Shown piece after piece: positions 25,851 to 35,167 of a stretch of 64,000 nt of DNA. The position numbers were made by a program, and so were the translations under genes. The notes beneath the pieces are model-generated. The model made no database searches. It had not been told where the DNA came from and saw only the letters and a program-made list of their open reading frames with translations. How positions within the stretch are numbered: the stretch's first letter is position 1; each line of letters starts with the position of its first letter. The DNA comes from Saccharopolyspora shandongensis (GTDB lineage Bacteria; Actinomycetota; Actinomycetes; Mycobacteriales; Pseudonocardiaceae). The stretch lies in NCBI RefSeq assembly GCF_900106995.1, contig NZ_FNOK01000003.1, forward strand, positions 289,624-353,623, read 5' to 3'.

Positions 25851-28346
25851 TCACTCGGCATCCGGCGGCGGCCCGCCGCGGATCGAGTACAGCGTGTTCT
25901 CCAGCTCGTCCGGCTTGACCAGCACCTCGCGCGCCTTCGAACCCTCCGACGGACCGACGACGCCGCGCGACTCCAGCAGATCCATCAGCCGGCCCGCCTT
26001 GGCGAACCCGACCCGCAGCTTGCGCTGCAACATCGAGGTGGAGCCGAACTGGCTGGTCACCACCAGCTCGGTGGCCTGCAGCAGGACGTCGAGGTCGTCG
26101 CCGATGTCGGAGTCGACTTCCTTCTTCTCGCCCGCCTTGGCCGCCGTGACGCCGTCGGTGTACTCCGGGTCGGCCTGGTCCTTGGTGAACGAGACGATGC
26201 GGTGGATCTCGTCGTCACCGACGAACGAGCCCTGCACCCGAACCGGCCGGGACGCCCCCATCGGCAGGTACAGCGCATCGCCCATGCCGATCAGCTTCTC
26301 GGCACCCGGCTGGTCCAGGATGACCCGCGAGTCGGTCAGCGACGACGTCGCGAACGCCAGCCGCGACGGCACGTTCGTCTTGATCAGGCCCGTCACCACG
26401 TCCACCGACGGGCGCTGGGTCGCCAGCACCAGGTGGATGCCGGCGGCCCGCGCCTTCTGGGTGATCCGCACGATGGCGTCCTCGACGTCGCGCGGCGCGG
26501 TCATCATCAGGTCGGCGAGCTCGTCGACGATGGCCAGGATGTACGGGTACGGCCGGTATTCGCGCTCGCTGCCCAGCGGCGCGGTGATCTCGCCCGAGGA
26601 GACCTTCCGGTTGAAGTCGTCGATGTGGCGCACCCGGTTGGCCTGCATGTCCTGGTAGCGCTGCTCCATCTCTTCCACCAGCCAGGCCAGCGCGGCGGCG
26701 GCTTTCTTGGGCTGGGTGATGATGGGCGCGATCAGGTGCGGGATGCCCTCGTACGGCGTCAGCTCCACCATCTTCGGGTCGATCAGGATCATCCTGACCT
26801 CCTGCGGGGTGGCCCGCGCGAGCAGCGACACCAGCATCGAGTTGACGAAGCTGGACTTACCGGACCCGGTCGAGCCGGCCACCAGCAGGTGCGGCATCTT
26901 CGCCAGGTTCGCGGTGACCATGTGGCCTTCGATGTCCTTGCCCAGCCCCATCACGAGCGGATGGCTGTCCTTGCCCGCCTCGGCGGAGCGCAGGACGTCG
27001 CCCAGCCGCACCATCTCCCGGTCGCTGTTGGGCACCTCGATGCCCACCGCGGACTTGCCCGGGATCGGCGCGAGCAGCCGGACGTTGTCGGTGGCCGCGG
27101 CGTAGGCGATGTTCTTGGTCAGCGCGGTGATCTTCTCGACCTTCACGCCGGGGCCGAGCTCGACCTCGTAGCGGGTCACGGTCGGCCCCCGGGTGAAGCC
27201 GGTGACCTGGGCGTCGATGTTGAACTGCTCCAGCACCGCGGTGATCGCCTCGATCATGGCGTCGTTGGCGCGGCTGCGGCTCTTCGGCGGGTCGCCGTCG
27301 GTGAGCACGTCCAGCGGCGGCAACTGGTAGTCGCCTTCGACGCTGCGGCTGATCTGCGGCTTGCTGCTCTTCTTCGGCTTCTCCTCGGCGGCTTCGGCGA
27401 CCGGCTTGGCGGGCACCGCGGCGGCCTTCGACTTGGCGGGCTTGGGCGGCTCTTCGGGCACGTCCTCCAGCGACAGCTGACGGTCCTCTTCGGACATCGC
27501 CGCCTGGCGACGGCGGGACGGCCGGCGCAGCTTCACCGAGGCCGGATCGGCCGCCAGCTCCTTGGCGGCGGCAGCCGCCGGGCGGCCCGCCTCGGCCTCC
27601 TGCCCGAGACCGCGCAACCGGGCCGCTACCTCGCGCACCGGCGTACCGGTGAGCACGAGCAGCCCGAACAACCCGATCAGCACCAGCACCGGCGCCGCGA
27701 CCCAGCCGGTGAGCCCGTGCGCGAGCGGGCCGCCGGCGACGAAGCCGAGGGCTCCGCCGGCGTTCGCCCAGTTCTCGGAATCAAGCGGGGCGCCGGACAC
27801 GATGTGCAGGACGCCGAGCGTGGTGAAGATCAGCAGCAGCGAGCCGATCACCACGCGCGGACGGGCCTCGGCGCTGGTCTCGGTGCGCATCAGCAGCACA
27901 GCGGTGATCAGCAGCACGATCGGCAGCACCACGGCCGCCACGCCGATGACCGAGCGCAGCGCCCAGTCGAACCAGTGCCCGACCGGGCCACCTGCCTGCC
28001 ACCAGACGCCGGCGGCGGCGATCACCGCGGTCGCGAGGAAGATCAGCGCCAGCCCGTCGCGCCGGTGCGCTGGGTCGAGCTCCTTGGTCTTGCCCACCGC
28101 CCGGACCACGCTCCCGACGCCGCGCGCGATGCTCCCGCCACCCTTGGAACTCGTCCTGGTGGAGCGCTTCGGCGCTGTTCTGCGGGGTGCGTGCGTCGAT
28201 CCGGGGCGGGGCTTGGCGCTCCCGGTGCTCTTCCGCGTGGTGCTCGACCTGCCCGATCCGCCACTCCGGGCAGCGGAGCCGTTACTCTTGGTCGCGCTTT
28301 TGCCACGCGACGAGCCCCGTCCCCCGCTCGATGTCCGGCTCGCCAT
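25851..28346 (-). CDS. ftsK: DNA translocase FtsK/SpoIIIE
   Basis: Septal DNA pump of 831 residues that clears chromosomal DNA from the closing septum. A basic Ser/Arg/Lys-rich start is followed by four membrane spans (about residues 85-265), a Pro/Lys-rich linker, and the motor. The motor has Walker A LLVAGSTGSGKSSFVNSML, Walker B YILAIVDELADLMM and the downstream LVLATQRPSVDVVTGLIKTN. The C-terminal winged-helix gamma domain (residues from QFGSTSMLQRKLRVGFAKAG) recognises DNA polarity sites. ATG 28346 was chosen; an upstream frame to 28433 is open but unsupported. Confidence 0.96.
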   Translation of the reverse strand: MASRTSSGGRGSSRGKSATKSNGSAARSGGSGRSSTTRKSTGSAKPRPGSTHAPRRTAPKRSTRTSSKGGGSIARGVGSVVRAVGKTKELDPAHRRDGLALIFLATAVIAAAGVWWQAGGPVGHWFDWALRSVIGVAAVVLPIVLLITAVLLMRTETSAEARPRVVIGSLLLIFTTLGVLHIVSGAPLDSENWANAGGALGFVAGGPLAHGLTGWVAAPVLVLIGLFGLLVLTGTPVREVAARLRGLGQEAEAGRPAAAAAKELAADPASVKLRRPSRRRQAAMSEEDRQLSLEDVPEEPPKPAKSKAAAVPAKPVAEAAEEKPKKSSKPQISRSVEGDYQLPPLDVLTDGDPPKSRSRANDAMIEAITAVLEQFNIDAQVTGFTRGPTVTRYEVELGPGVKVEKITALTKNIAYAAATDNVRLLAPIPGKSAVGIEVPNSDREMVRLGDVLRSAEAGKDSHPLVMGLGKDIEGHMVTANLAKMPHLLVAGSTGSGKSSFVNSMLVSLLARATPQEVRMILIDPKMVELTPYEGIPHLIAPIITQPKKAAAALAWLVEEMEQRYQDMQANRVRHIDDFNRKVSSGEITAPLGSEREYRPYPYILAIVDELADLMMTAPRDVEDAIVRITQKARAAGIHLVLATQRPSVDVVTGLIKTNVPSRLAFATSSLTDSRVILDQPGAEKLIGMGDALYLPMGASRPVRVQGSFVGDDEIHRIVSFTKDQADPEYTDGVTAAKAGEKKEVDSDIGDDLDVLLQATELVVTSQFGSTSMLQRKLRVGFAKAGRLMDLLESRGVVGPSEGSKAREVLVKPDELENTLYSIRGGPPPDAE

Positions 28347-28465
28347 GCCCCACACGGTATCTCCACCCGCCTCTCGCGTCACACCAGCCACGGGAGATCG
28401 CAGGTCGGCCGTTTTTCGGGCAATCCGCTCCAACCGGCGCAGCGCGCGTGAGATCCTTGACCATC

Positions 28466-29302
28466 ATGGTCGCCCTGCCTTCCAGTCCGAACGAGCCGAC
28501 ACGCCGATCCGACCGCGAGAAGCTGTTCCGCGACGCGCCGCTGCTGTGGCGCGCGCTGATGCGGGTCGACCGCGCGATCATCGGGCTGACCGGGCGCCTG
28601 GAGGTCACCGGTGACGTGCCGGATTCGGTGCGCGGCAAGCCGCTGCTGCTGGCCGCCAACCACATCGGCAACCTCGACGCGCTGGCGCTGATCGCGGCCT
28701 GCCGCACCCGCCGCCTCGCGCCGCGCTTCCTCGCCACCGGCGGGCTCTTCGACACACCCGTGCTGGGCACGGTGCTCCGCGCCTGCCGGCACGTCCGCGC
28801 CGACCGCGGCAAGAGCACCGCGGGCGAGGCACTGGGCCGGGTCGTCACGGCGCTGACCAGCGATCACCGCCCGGTGCTGATGTACCCGGAGGGCCGCATC
28901 ACCCTCGAACCGGACATGTGGCCGGAGCGCGGGAAGACGGGCGTGGCCCGGATGGCGCTGGCCTCCGGCGCCACGGTGGTGCCGGTCAGCCAGTGGGGCG
29001 CCCACGAGGCGATGTGCTACGGCATGGTCCGCGTCGAGAAAGCCGGCGACCTGCGGATCCTGTTCTCGTCGTGGCTGCGGGCCGTACGCCGCCAGCCGAA
29101 GCTGAAAGTCCACTTCGGAGCGCCGGTGGACCTGAGCGACCTGTCCCCGGACCGGGTCGGCGACGCCACCAGGGCCCGCGACCGCATCATGCGGGCCATC
29201 GCAACCGGCATGGTGCCGCTGCGTGAGGGAGAACTCGGAGCGCCCCGCCACTTCGACCCGACGCGCCCGGCTACCGACAAACCCAGCCCCTGGCGCCCGT
29301 GA
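28466..29302 (+). CDS. 1-acylglycerol-3-phosphate acyltransferase (PlsC-like)
   Basis: Membrane-associated acyltransferase of 278 residues. The acyltransferase motif I is NHIGNLDAL, a HX4D form, and motif III is LMYPEGRITLEPD. Central GKTGVARMALASGATVVPVSQWG is also typical. It should transfer an acyl chain to a lysophospholipid or glycerol phosphate. ATG 28466 is the first codon of the conserved part; there is no obvious ribosome site. It diverges from ftsK with 119 bp between. Confidence 0.87.
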   Translation: MVALPSSPNEPTRRSDREKLFRDAPLLWRALMRVDRAIIGLTGRLEVTGDVPDSVRGKPLLLAANHIGNLDALALIAACRTRRLAPRFLATGGLFDTPVLGTVLRACRHVRADRGKSTAGEALGRVVTALTSDHRPVLMYPEGRITLEPDMWPERGKTGVARMALASGATVVPVSQWGAHEAMCYGMVRVEKAGDLRILFSSWLRAVRRQPKLKVHFGAPVDLSDLSPDRVGDATRARDRIMRAIATGMVPLREGELGAPRHFDPTRPATDKPSPWRP

Positions 29303-29434
29303 TCACGTCCGGTAAGCCGAAGGTGTTCCGGTAGAGCATTTCTCGCCAATGTCGCGGCCCCACCGGGGCTGATCCCGTTAACTGTCCACACTGGTCGCCA
29401 TTCGGGCGCACCAAACTGGACAGACGGGGCAAAC

Positions 29435-31015
29435 ATGAGAAAAGTCGTCACCGCTGCCATGGCAGCCGGTCTGCTGATCGGTTTGTCTCCCGCCGTCGGT
29501 GCGGCAACCGCCGCGCCCGGACCGGTCTTCCAGCCCGCACCGGTCCAGTGGGGCAAGTGCGAGAACGCGAACCTGCAGAAGGCCGGGGCGGAGTGCGGGA
29601 TGGTCAGCGTCCCGATGGACTACGCCGATCCGGCGGGCGAGCAGGTCTCGCTCGCGGTCTCGCGGATCAAGCACACCGTGCCCGACGACCAGTACCAGGG
29701 CGTCATGCTGGTCAACCCGGGCGGACCGGGCGGATCCGGGCTGACCCTGTCGATGCTCGGCGCGTACGTGCCGAAGGGCGCCGGTGCCGCCTACGACTGG
29801 ATCGGGTTCGACCCGCGCGGAGTGGGGTCCAGCCGGCCCGCGCTCTCCTGCGACCCGAACTACTTCTCCTACGACCGCCCGCACTACGTGCCGACCGCCG
29901 CGGAGCTGGAGAAGGCCTGGCTCGACCGGTCCGAGGGCTACGCGCGGGCGTGCGGGAACAACGGCAAGCTGATCGAGCACATCAAGACCACGGATGTCGT
30001 CGAGGACATGGACAGCATCCGGAAGGCGCTGGGCGTCGAGCAGATCAACTACTACGGCTTCTCGTACGGCACCTACCTCGGCCAGGTCTACGGCACCCTG
30101 CACCCCGACCGGATGCGCCGGGTCGTGATGGACGGCGTCGTGAACGTCGAGGACGTCTGGTACGACGCGAACCTGAACCAGGACGTGGCCTTCGACCGCA
30201 ACATCAAGATCTTCTTCGACTGGATCGCGAAGAACGACGCCACCTACCACCTGGGCACCACCGGCGCCGACGTGGAGAAGCTCTACTACGAGCAGCTCGC
30301 CAAGCTCGACCAGCAGCCGGCCGGTGACGTGATCGGCTCCGACGAGTGGACCGACCTGTTCCTGAACGCGGGCTACTCGCAGGCGACCTGGGACAGCCGC
30401 GCCAAGGCGTTCTCGGGCTGGGTGCACAACGGCGATTGGGAATCGCTGAAGAAGATCTACGACGGCGCCAACCCACCCGGCGACGACAACGGCTTCTCGG
30501 TCTACCTGGCGGTGCAGTGCACCGACGTGAAGTGGCCGCAGAGCTGGCAGCAGTGGAGCAAGGACAACTGGGAGGTGTACGCGAAGGCGCCGTTCGAGAC
30601 GTGGGCCAACGCCTGGTACAACGCGCCGTGCCGCTCGTGGCCGGCGAAGCCGGGCAAGCCGGTCGAGGTCGACGGCAGCAAGGTGACCGATGCGCTGCTG
30701 ATCAGCGAAGAGCTCGACGCCGCGACCCCGTTCCCCGGCGCGCTGGAAGCCCGCAAGCGCTTCCCGAACGCCAGCCTGATCAGCCTGCCCGGCGGCACCA
30801 CGCACTCGGGCTCGCTCGGCGGCAACGCCTGCCTGGACGACCAGATCGCCGACTACCTGGCCACCGGCAAGCTGCCGGCCCGGAAGCCGGGTGACGGCCC
30901 GGACACCACGTGCGAGGCGCTGCCGCAACCGACCCCGGAGGGCATGGGCGCGCTGAAGGTCCGACCGCAACAGCCCGCGGTCCTGCAGGAAGCCCTGCAG
31001 TCCAACTGGCACTGA
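29435..31015 (+). CDS. Secreted tripeptidyl aminopeptidase-like alpha/beta hydrolase
   Basis: Exported hydrolase of 526 residues with a signal peptide (AAMAAGLLIGLSPAVGAATAA). The oxyanion region is VNPGGPGGSG, the nucleophile Ser lies in YGFSYGTYLGQ near residue 210, and a C-terminal TAP-type domain holds Asp in EELDAATPFPGA and His in GGTTHSG. This is the SlpD/Tap group of actinobacterial extracellular peptidases, which release N-terminal tripeptides or similar. A terminator follows 10 bp after the stop. Confidence 0.88.
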   Translation: MRKVVTAAMAAGLLIGLSPAVGAATAAPGPVFQPAPVQWGKCENANLQKAGAECGMVSVPMDYADPAGEQVSLAVSRIKHTVPDDQYQGVMLVNPGGPGGSGLTLSMLGAYVPKGAGAAYDWIGFDPRGVGSSRPALSCDPNYFSYDRPHYVPTAAELEKAWLDRSEGYARACGNNGKLIEHIKTTDVVEDMDSIRKALGVEQINYYGFSYGTYLGQVYGTLHPDRMRRVVMDGVVNVEDVWYDANLNQDVAFDRNIKIFFDWIAKNDATYHLGTTGADVEKLYYEQLAKLDQQPAGDVIGSDEWTDLFLNAGYSQATWDSRAKAFSGWVHNGDWESLKKIYDGANPPGDDNGFSVYLAVQCTDVKWPQSWQQWSKDNWEVYAKAPFETWANAWYNAPCRSWPAKPGKPVEVDGSKVTDALLISEELDAATPFPGALEARKRFPNASLISLPGGTTHSGSLGGNACLDDQIADYLATGKLPARKPGDGPDTTCEALPQPTPEGMGALKVRPQQPAVLQEALQSNWH

Positions 31016-31024
31016 TCACCCGCT

Positions 31025-31058
31025 GAAGGGCCGGTCTCCACGCGGAGACCGGCCCTTC
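31025..31058. terminator. Bidirectional terminator, 15-bp stem
   Basis: A perfect 15-bp stem (GAAGGGCCGGTCTCC with its complement) with an ACGC loop, between the convergent peptidase gene and the frameshifted coiled-coil gene. Confidence 0.88.
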
Positions 31059-31060
31059 GG

Positions 31061-31823
31061 TCAGTTGGTCATCCTGCTGCGCAGGTGGGCTCCGATGTAG
31101 CCGACGTAGATCTTGCCGGTGCGCCGGGTCGAGTCGTGATAATGCATCCGAGGACTGATCATGCCCGCCTTCGCGATCTTGAAGTGGGCGCCCATGAAGA
31201 CCTTGCCACTCGGGTCGACCTCCTCCGGCCCTTCAGCGCTTCGATTCTGGCCAGCACGTCCACGAAGGAATCCGGCAACTCATCGCTGTGCGAGTGGACG
31301 GGCTGCGACCAGGCGTCTTCCCAGTGCTGAGCCTCGATGAGCTTGCTTCGCAGATGTCTGGCCGCGGCGGCTTCCTTGACCAGCTCAGCTCGTGCCTCGG
31401 CAAGCTCCAAGGTCTCGTCGTCCAGCTGCTCGCTGACCTCGTCCAGCGATCGCTGCAACTCGGCGTTCCGGTCCTGCAATTCCTCAAGTCGCCGAGACAG
31501 GGCATAGCGGTTCGACTGCTCTCCCTGGCCGGCCCGCGCAAGGCCGATGACCTCGCGCAGCCGTTCGGAGGTGAGATCAGGTTCACCGAGTTCCTCACGC
31601 AGCAGGCGGGCAAGCGCAACATCCCGCTCATCAGCGACGACGTGGCCCTTGACCACCGTGATCGATGCCACGGCGGAAGGCGCTTCTGGCATGGCAGCGG
31701 CGGTAGCGGACTCAGCAGGTTCGCCATCGACCATGAGCAGGTCGAGCTTGTCGAGCCGGGTGGCGATGTGCTGGACGAAATCGAGCTGCCGATTGGTCGT
31801 GGTGACCGAGAAGTTGGCCCCAT
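31061..31823 (-). pseudogene. Coiled-coil protein gene with two apparent -1 frameshifts
   Basis: Read with one extra G in the run at 31229-31231, a coherent protein appears. A coiled coil (from ADERDVALARLLREELG to VLARIEALK) continues into a compact tail beginning GPEEVDPSGKVFMGAHFKIA and ending with KIYVGYIGAHLRS. With another G in the run at 31818-31821, ATG 31823 joins the frame as MGANFSVTTTNRQLDF. As sequenced, the main frame runs 31159-31734 and ends with a wrong tail. Both lesions are in G-runs, so they may be base-calling errors. No ribosome site precedes 31823. I do not recognise the family; it could be the C-terminal part of a larger protein. Confidence 0.65.
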
Positions 31824-31839
31824 GCCGGGCGAATCACGC

Positions 31840-31877
31840 CAGAAGGGCTGACCTCCCGAGAGAGGTCAGCCCTTCTG
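31840..31877 (-). terminator. Terminator after chaplin-like gene
   Basis: A 16-bp stem (CAGAAGGGCTGACCTC with its complement) and a 6-nt loop, 23 bp past the stop of the small secreted protein gene on the minus strand. It also sits just upstream of the frameshifted coiled-coil gene. Confidence 0.82.
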
Positions 31878-31900
31878 CACAGCTGGCGTGAGGTCTTGAG

Positions 31901-32140
31901 CTAGTGGTCCCAGATCGGCGCGTTGATGCAGTTGTTGATCTGTGGGGACGCGATCGGCGCCACGATGGCGAAGACGCCAACGTTGTTACCGCATGCCTGG
32001 ATCGGCAACACGCTGGTGTTGTTGTCGTTCAGCACGTTGATCCCGTCGTTGCCGTAGCTGTCGGCGAACGCGGGGGAACCGATCGCCAGCATTGCGGCCG
32101 CGGCGGTGGCAGCGCCGAAGAGTCGAGCGGAGGTACGCAC
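31901..32140 (-). CDS. Small secreted chaplin-like protein
   Basis: About 79 residues with a signal peptide ending SPAFA. The mature part, about 50 residues, has a pattern N-rich turn, SVLPIQACGNNVGVFAIVAP, then INNCINAPI, with one cysteine pair. This is similar in plan to chaplins, the surface-active proteins of aerial hyphae, which have QVPV-CGN-V and NTC-N motifs. Start: GTG 32140, which puts the signal peptide at the N-terminus; TTG 32152 is an alternative. Upstream gap 32141-32354 shows no gene. Confidence 0.6.
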   Translation of the reverse strand: MRTSARLFGAATAAAAMLAIGSPAFADSYGNDGINVLNDNNTSVLPIQACGNNVGVFAIVAPIASPQINNCINAPIWDH

Positions 32141-32354
32141 TTCAGACCCCAATCTCCCGTTGGTGATTCCTCCGGTCCAGGAATCCGAATGCGCCCCGAA
32201 CCGGCGGAACCCACCCTCGCAGTGGATCTCCGGGCAGGCCCGCCGTGTGCTCCCAACGGGTTCCGCAGATCACCCACCGGAGATCACGGCCACCGACAGC
32301 GATCAAAATTAGTCGACAAAGCGGACCAATAAGCCACTCGATCAGGTGATCGAG

Positions 32355-34079
32355 TCAGGATCCGACGGGGAGCACGTTCGGCACGATCATCGGCCGCCGG
32401 CGGTAGGTCTCGGCCACCCACCGCCCGACCACCCGGCGCACCGCCTGGGCGATCCGGTGGGTTTCGGTGATGCCCTCCGCCTCGGTGCGGGCCAGCTCCA
32501 TCTCCACCAGCGGCACCACGTCGTCCAGCGCCTTCGGATCGTCGGAGAAGCCGCGCCCGGAGATCGTCGGGGAGGACACCGCCCGGCCGGTCGACGCCTC
32601 GACGGCAACCGTGATCGCGATGAACCCGCCCTCGCCCAGCACGAGCCGGTCGGAGAGCGTGGACTCGCCCACGTCGCCGACGGACAAGCCGTCGACGTAG
32701 ACGTGCCCCACCTCGAACCGGCCGGCGATCGCGGCGATCCCGTCCACCAAGTCGACCACGACGCCGTCCTCGGCGATCACCACGCGATCCGCCGGCACCC
32801 CGGTCAGCCGCGCCAACTCGGCGTTCGCCCGCAGGTGCCGCCACTCGCCGTGCACCGGCATCACGTTGCTCGGCCGCACCGCGTTGTAGAGGTACAGCAG
32901 CTCACCGGCCGAGGCGTGCCCCGACACGTGCACCTTCGCGTGGCCCTGGTGCACCACGTTGGCGCCGAGCCGGACCAGGCCGTTGACCACGCCGAACACC
33001 GCGGTCTCGTTGCCGGGGATCAGCGAGCTCGCCAGCACCACGGTGTCGCCGGCGCGGATGTGGATCTGCTTGTGCTCGCCGCGCGCCATCCGGGACAACG
33101 CCGAAAGCGGCTCGCCCTGCGACCCGGTCGAGACGAACGCCACCATGTGCTCGGGCATCGCCAGCGCCTCGTCGAGGTCGACCAGCAGCCCGTCGGGCAC
33201 GCGCAGCATGCCCAGATCGTTCGCGATGCCCATGTTGCGCACCATCGAACGGCCGACGAAGCACACCTTGCGGCCATGCGCCTCGGCCACGTCCAGCACC
33301 TGCTGCACGCGGTGCACGTGGCTGGCGAAGCACGCCACGATCACGCGCTGGGTGGCCTTGCCGATCACCCGGTCCAGCACCGGCCCGATCTCGCGTTCCG
33401 GCGTGACGAACCCGGGCACCTCGGCGTTGGTGGAGTCCACCAGGAACAGGTCCACGCCCTCGTCGCCGAGCCGGGAGAAGCCGGCGAGGTCCGTCAGCCG
33501 GTTGTCCAGCGGCAGCTGGTCGAGCTTGATGTCACCGGTGTGCAGCACGACCCCGGCCGGGGTCCGGATGGCGACCGCCAGCGCGTCCGGAATCGAGTGG
33601 TTGACCGCGAAGAATTCCAGCTCGAAGGCGCCGTGCTTGCTGCGCTGCCCCTCGGCCACCTCCACCAGCACCGGGTCGAGCCGGTGCTCGCGGCACTTGG
33701 CCGCCAGCAGGGCGAGGGTGAACTTCGACCCCACCACCGGCAGGTCCGGCCGCAGCCGCAGCAGGAACGGCACCGCCCCGATGTGGTCCTCGTGCCCGTG
33801 CGTGAGCACCAGCGCGTCGATGTCGTCCAGCCGGTTCTCGATCGCGGCGAAGTCCGGCAGGATCAGGTCCACGCCGGGCGCGTCGTCCTCGGGGAACAGC
33901 ACACCGCAGTCGACGATCAGCAGCCGGTCCGCGTGCTCGAACACGGTCATGTTCCGGCCGACCTCGCCGATGCCGCCGAGCGCGACGACGCGCAGCCCAC
34001 CGTCGGCCAGCGGGGATGGTGGGGCCGACGATGTCGGCGTCACCGGGTGGTACTCGGTGGCTGTCGCCTTTGCGCTCAA
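32355..34079 (-). CDS. rnj: Ribonuclease J
   Basis: Beta-CASP metallo-beta-lactamase ribonuclease of 574 residues with endo- and 5'-exonuclease activity in RNA decay and rRNA maturation. The metal site is LVLTHGHEDHIGAVPFLLR; other conserved pieces are NHSIPDALAVAI, GVVLHTGDIKLDQ, the beta-CASP FVSTGSQGEP and VHVSGHASAGELLYLYN. TTG 34079 is the likely start, with GAGGTG eight bases before it inside the end of dapA; the frame upstream overlaps dapA. The dapA-rnj pair is conserved in actinobacteria. Confidence 0.95.
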   Translation of the reverse strand: MSAKATATEYHPVTPTSSAPPSPLADGGLRVVALGGIGEVGRNMTVFEHADRLLIVDCGVLFPEDDAPGVDLILPDFAAIENRLDDIDALVLTHGHEDHIGAVPFLLRLRPDLPVVGSKFTLALLAAKCREHRLDPVLVEVAEGQRSKHGAFELEFFAVNHSIPDALAVAIRTPAGVVLHTGDIKLDQLPLDNRLTDLAGFSRLGDEGVDLFLVDSTNAEVPGFVTPEREIGPVLDRVIGKATQRVIVACFASHVHRVQQVLDVAEAHGRKVCFVGRSMVRNMGIANDLGMLRVPDGLLVDLDEALAMPEHMVAFVSTGSQGEPLSALSRMARGEHKQIHIRAGDTVVLASSLIPGNETAVFGVVNGLVRLGANVVHQGHAKVHVSGHASAGELLYLYNAVRPSNVMPVHGEWRHLRANAELARLTGVPADRVVIAEDGVVVDLVDGIAAIAGRFEVGHVYVDGLSVGDVGESTLSDRLVLGEGGFIAITVAVEASTGRAVSSPTISGRGFSDDPKALDDVVPLVEMELARTEAEGITETHRIAQAVRRVVGRWVAETYRRRPMIVPNVLPVGS

Positions 34080-34086
34080 CGCTGCT

Positions 34087-35019
34087 TCACCTCTGTGCGG
34101 CGTCCGGATTGACCAGTACCAGGCCAGCATCCCACAGGTCGCTGGTGATCAACCGCACCTGCTCCTCGGTCGCCGCGGGCAGCGGCAGCCGCGGCTGCCC
34201 GGTCTCGTAGCCGCACAACCGGAGCGCCGTCTTCGAGAAGATCACCCCGCCGACGAAGTTCATCGACCGGTACACCGGCAGAAGTCCATTGTGGACCTCG
34301 CGGGCGCCGGTGACGTCGCCCGCCTCGTAGGCGTCCAGCATCTTGCGCAGCCGGTCCCCCACCACGTGGCCGATCACGCTGACGAAGCCGACCGCGCCGA
34401 CCGACAGCCAGGGCAGGTTCAGCGGGTCCTCGCCCGAGTAGTAGGCGAGGTCGGTGCTGGCCAGCACCTCGCTACCGGCCAGCAGGTCGTGCTTGGAGTC
34501 CTTGACCGCCAGGATCCGCGGGTGCTCGGCCAGCCGCTTCAGGGTGTCGACCTGGATCGGCACGATGGAGCGCGGCGGGATGTCGTAGAGCATCACCGGC
34601 AGATCGGTGGCGTCGGCGACCGTCCAGAAGTGCTGGAACAGCCCCTCCTGCGGCGGGCGCGAGTAGTACGGCGTCACGACCAGCAGGCCGTGCGCACCGG
34701 CGTGCTCCGCAGCGCGCGCCAGCTCGACCGAGTGCTCGGTGTTGTTGGTGCCGACACCGGCCACCACGGTCGCGCGGTCGCCCACCGCCTCGACCACGGC
34801 ACGCAGCAGCTGCTGCTTCTCGTGATCGCTGGTCGTGGGGCTCTCGCCGGTGGTGCCGTTGACGACCAAGCCGTCGTTGCCGACGCTGTCGACCAGGTAG
34901 GTGGCGAGCTCCTGCGCCAGCTTCAGGTCGAGCTTTCCGTCTTCGTCGAACGGCGTGACCATGGCGGTCAGGACGCGGCCGAACGGGCGGCCCGGACTGG
35001 CAGTGGGGCAGACGGTCAT
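34087..35019 (-). CDS. dapA: 4-hydroxy-tetrahydrodipicolinate synthase DapA
   Basis: Lysine and diaminopimelate pathway enzyme of 310 residues that condenses pyruvate with aspartate semialdehyde. The Schiff-base Lys is in ILAVKDSKHDLLAG, the catalytic Tyr in LPVMLYDIPPRS, and the Thr-Thr pair in NGTTGESPT. TAGCGT lies seven bases before ATG 35019 and no ribosome site is seen. The rnj start lies 8 bp after its stop. dapB lies separately at 51720-52472. Confidence 0.96.
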   Translation of the reverse strand: MTVCPTASPGRPFGRVLTAMVTPFDEDGKLDLKLAQELATYLVDSVGNDGLVVNGTTGESPTTSDHEKQQLLRAVVEAVGDRATVVAGVGTNNTEHSVELARAAEHAGAHGLLVVTPYYSRPPQEGLFQHFWTVADATDLPVMLYDIPPRSIVPIQVDTLKRLAEHPRILAVKDSKHDLLAGSEVLASTDLAYYSGEDPLNLPWLSVGAVGFVSVIGHVVGDRLRKMLDAYEAGDVTGAREVHNGLLPVYRSMNFVGGVIFSKTALRLCGYETGQPRLPLPAATEEQVRLITSDLWDAGLVLVNPDAAQR

Positions 35020-35026
35020 GGCCCTG

Positions 35027-35032
35027 ACGCTA
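35027..35032 (-). promoter_or_regulatory. -10 box of near-leaderless dapA mRNA
   Basis: TAGCGT on the minus strand ends seven bases before ATG 35019, with no Shine-Dalgarno sequence between. Confidence 0.45.
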
Positions 35033-35167
35033 CCTAATGAGTTCCCTGTTCAGAGCGGCCGGATCTGCCTCCGGCAACATTCGGGAAACCCGGCGTCCGC
35101 AGGCCGGGGAACGCCGTGTTTCTTCCGGTCCGGCCGCCGCCGCGCGCGCGAGTTTCCGCCTCTCGCG

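Noticed and set aside
25767..28451. 894-codon plus-strand frame opposite ftsK
   Set aside because: His- and Arg-rich shadow. ftsK on the minus strand has Walker motifs and a gamma domain.
32346..35037. Plus-strand frames opposite rnj and dapA
   Set aside because: Antisense shadows of two enzymes with intact catalytic motifs.
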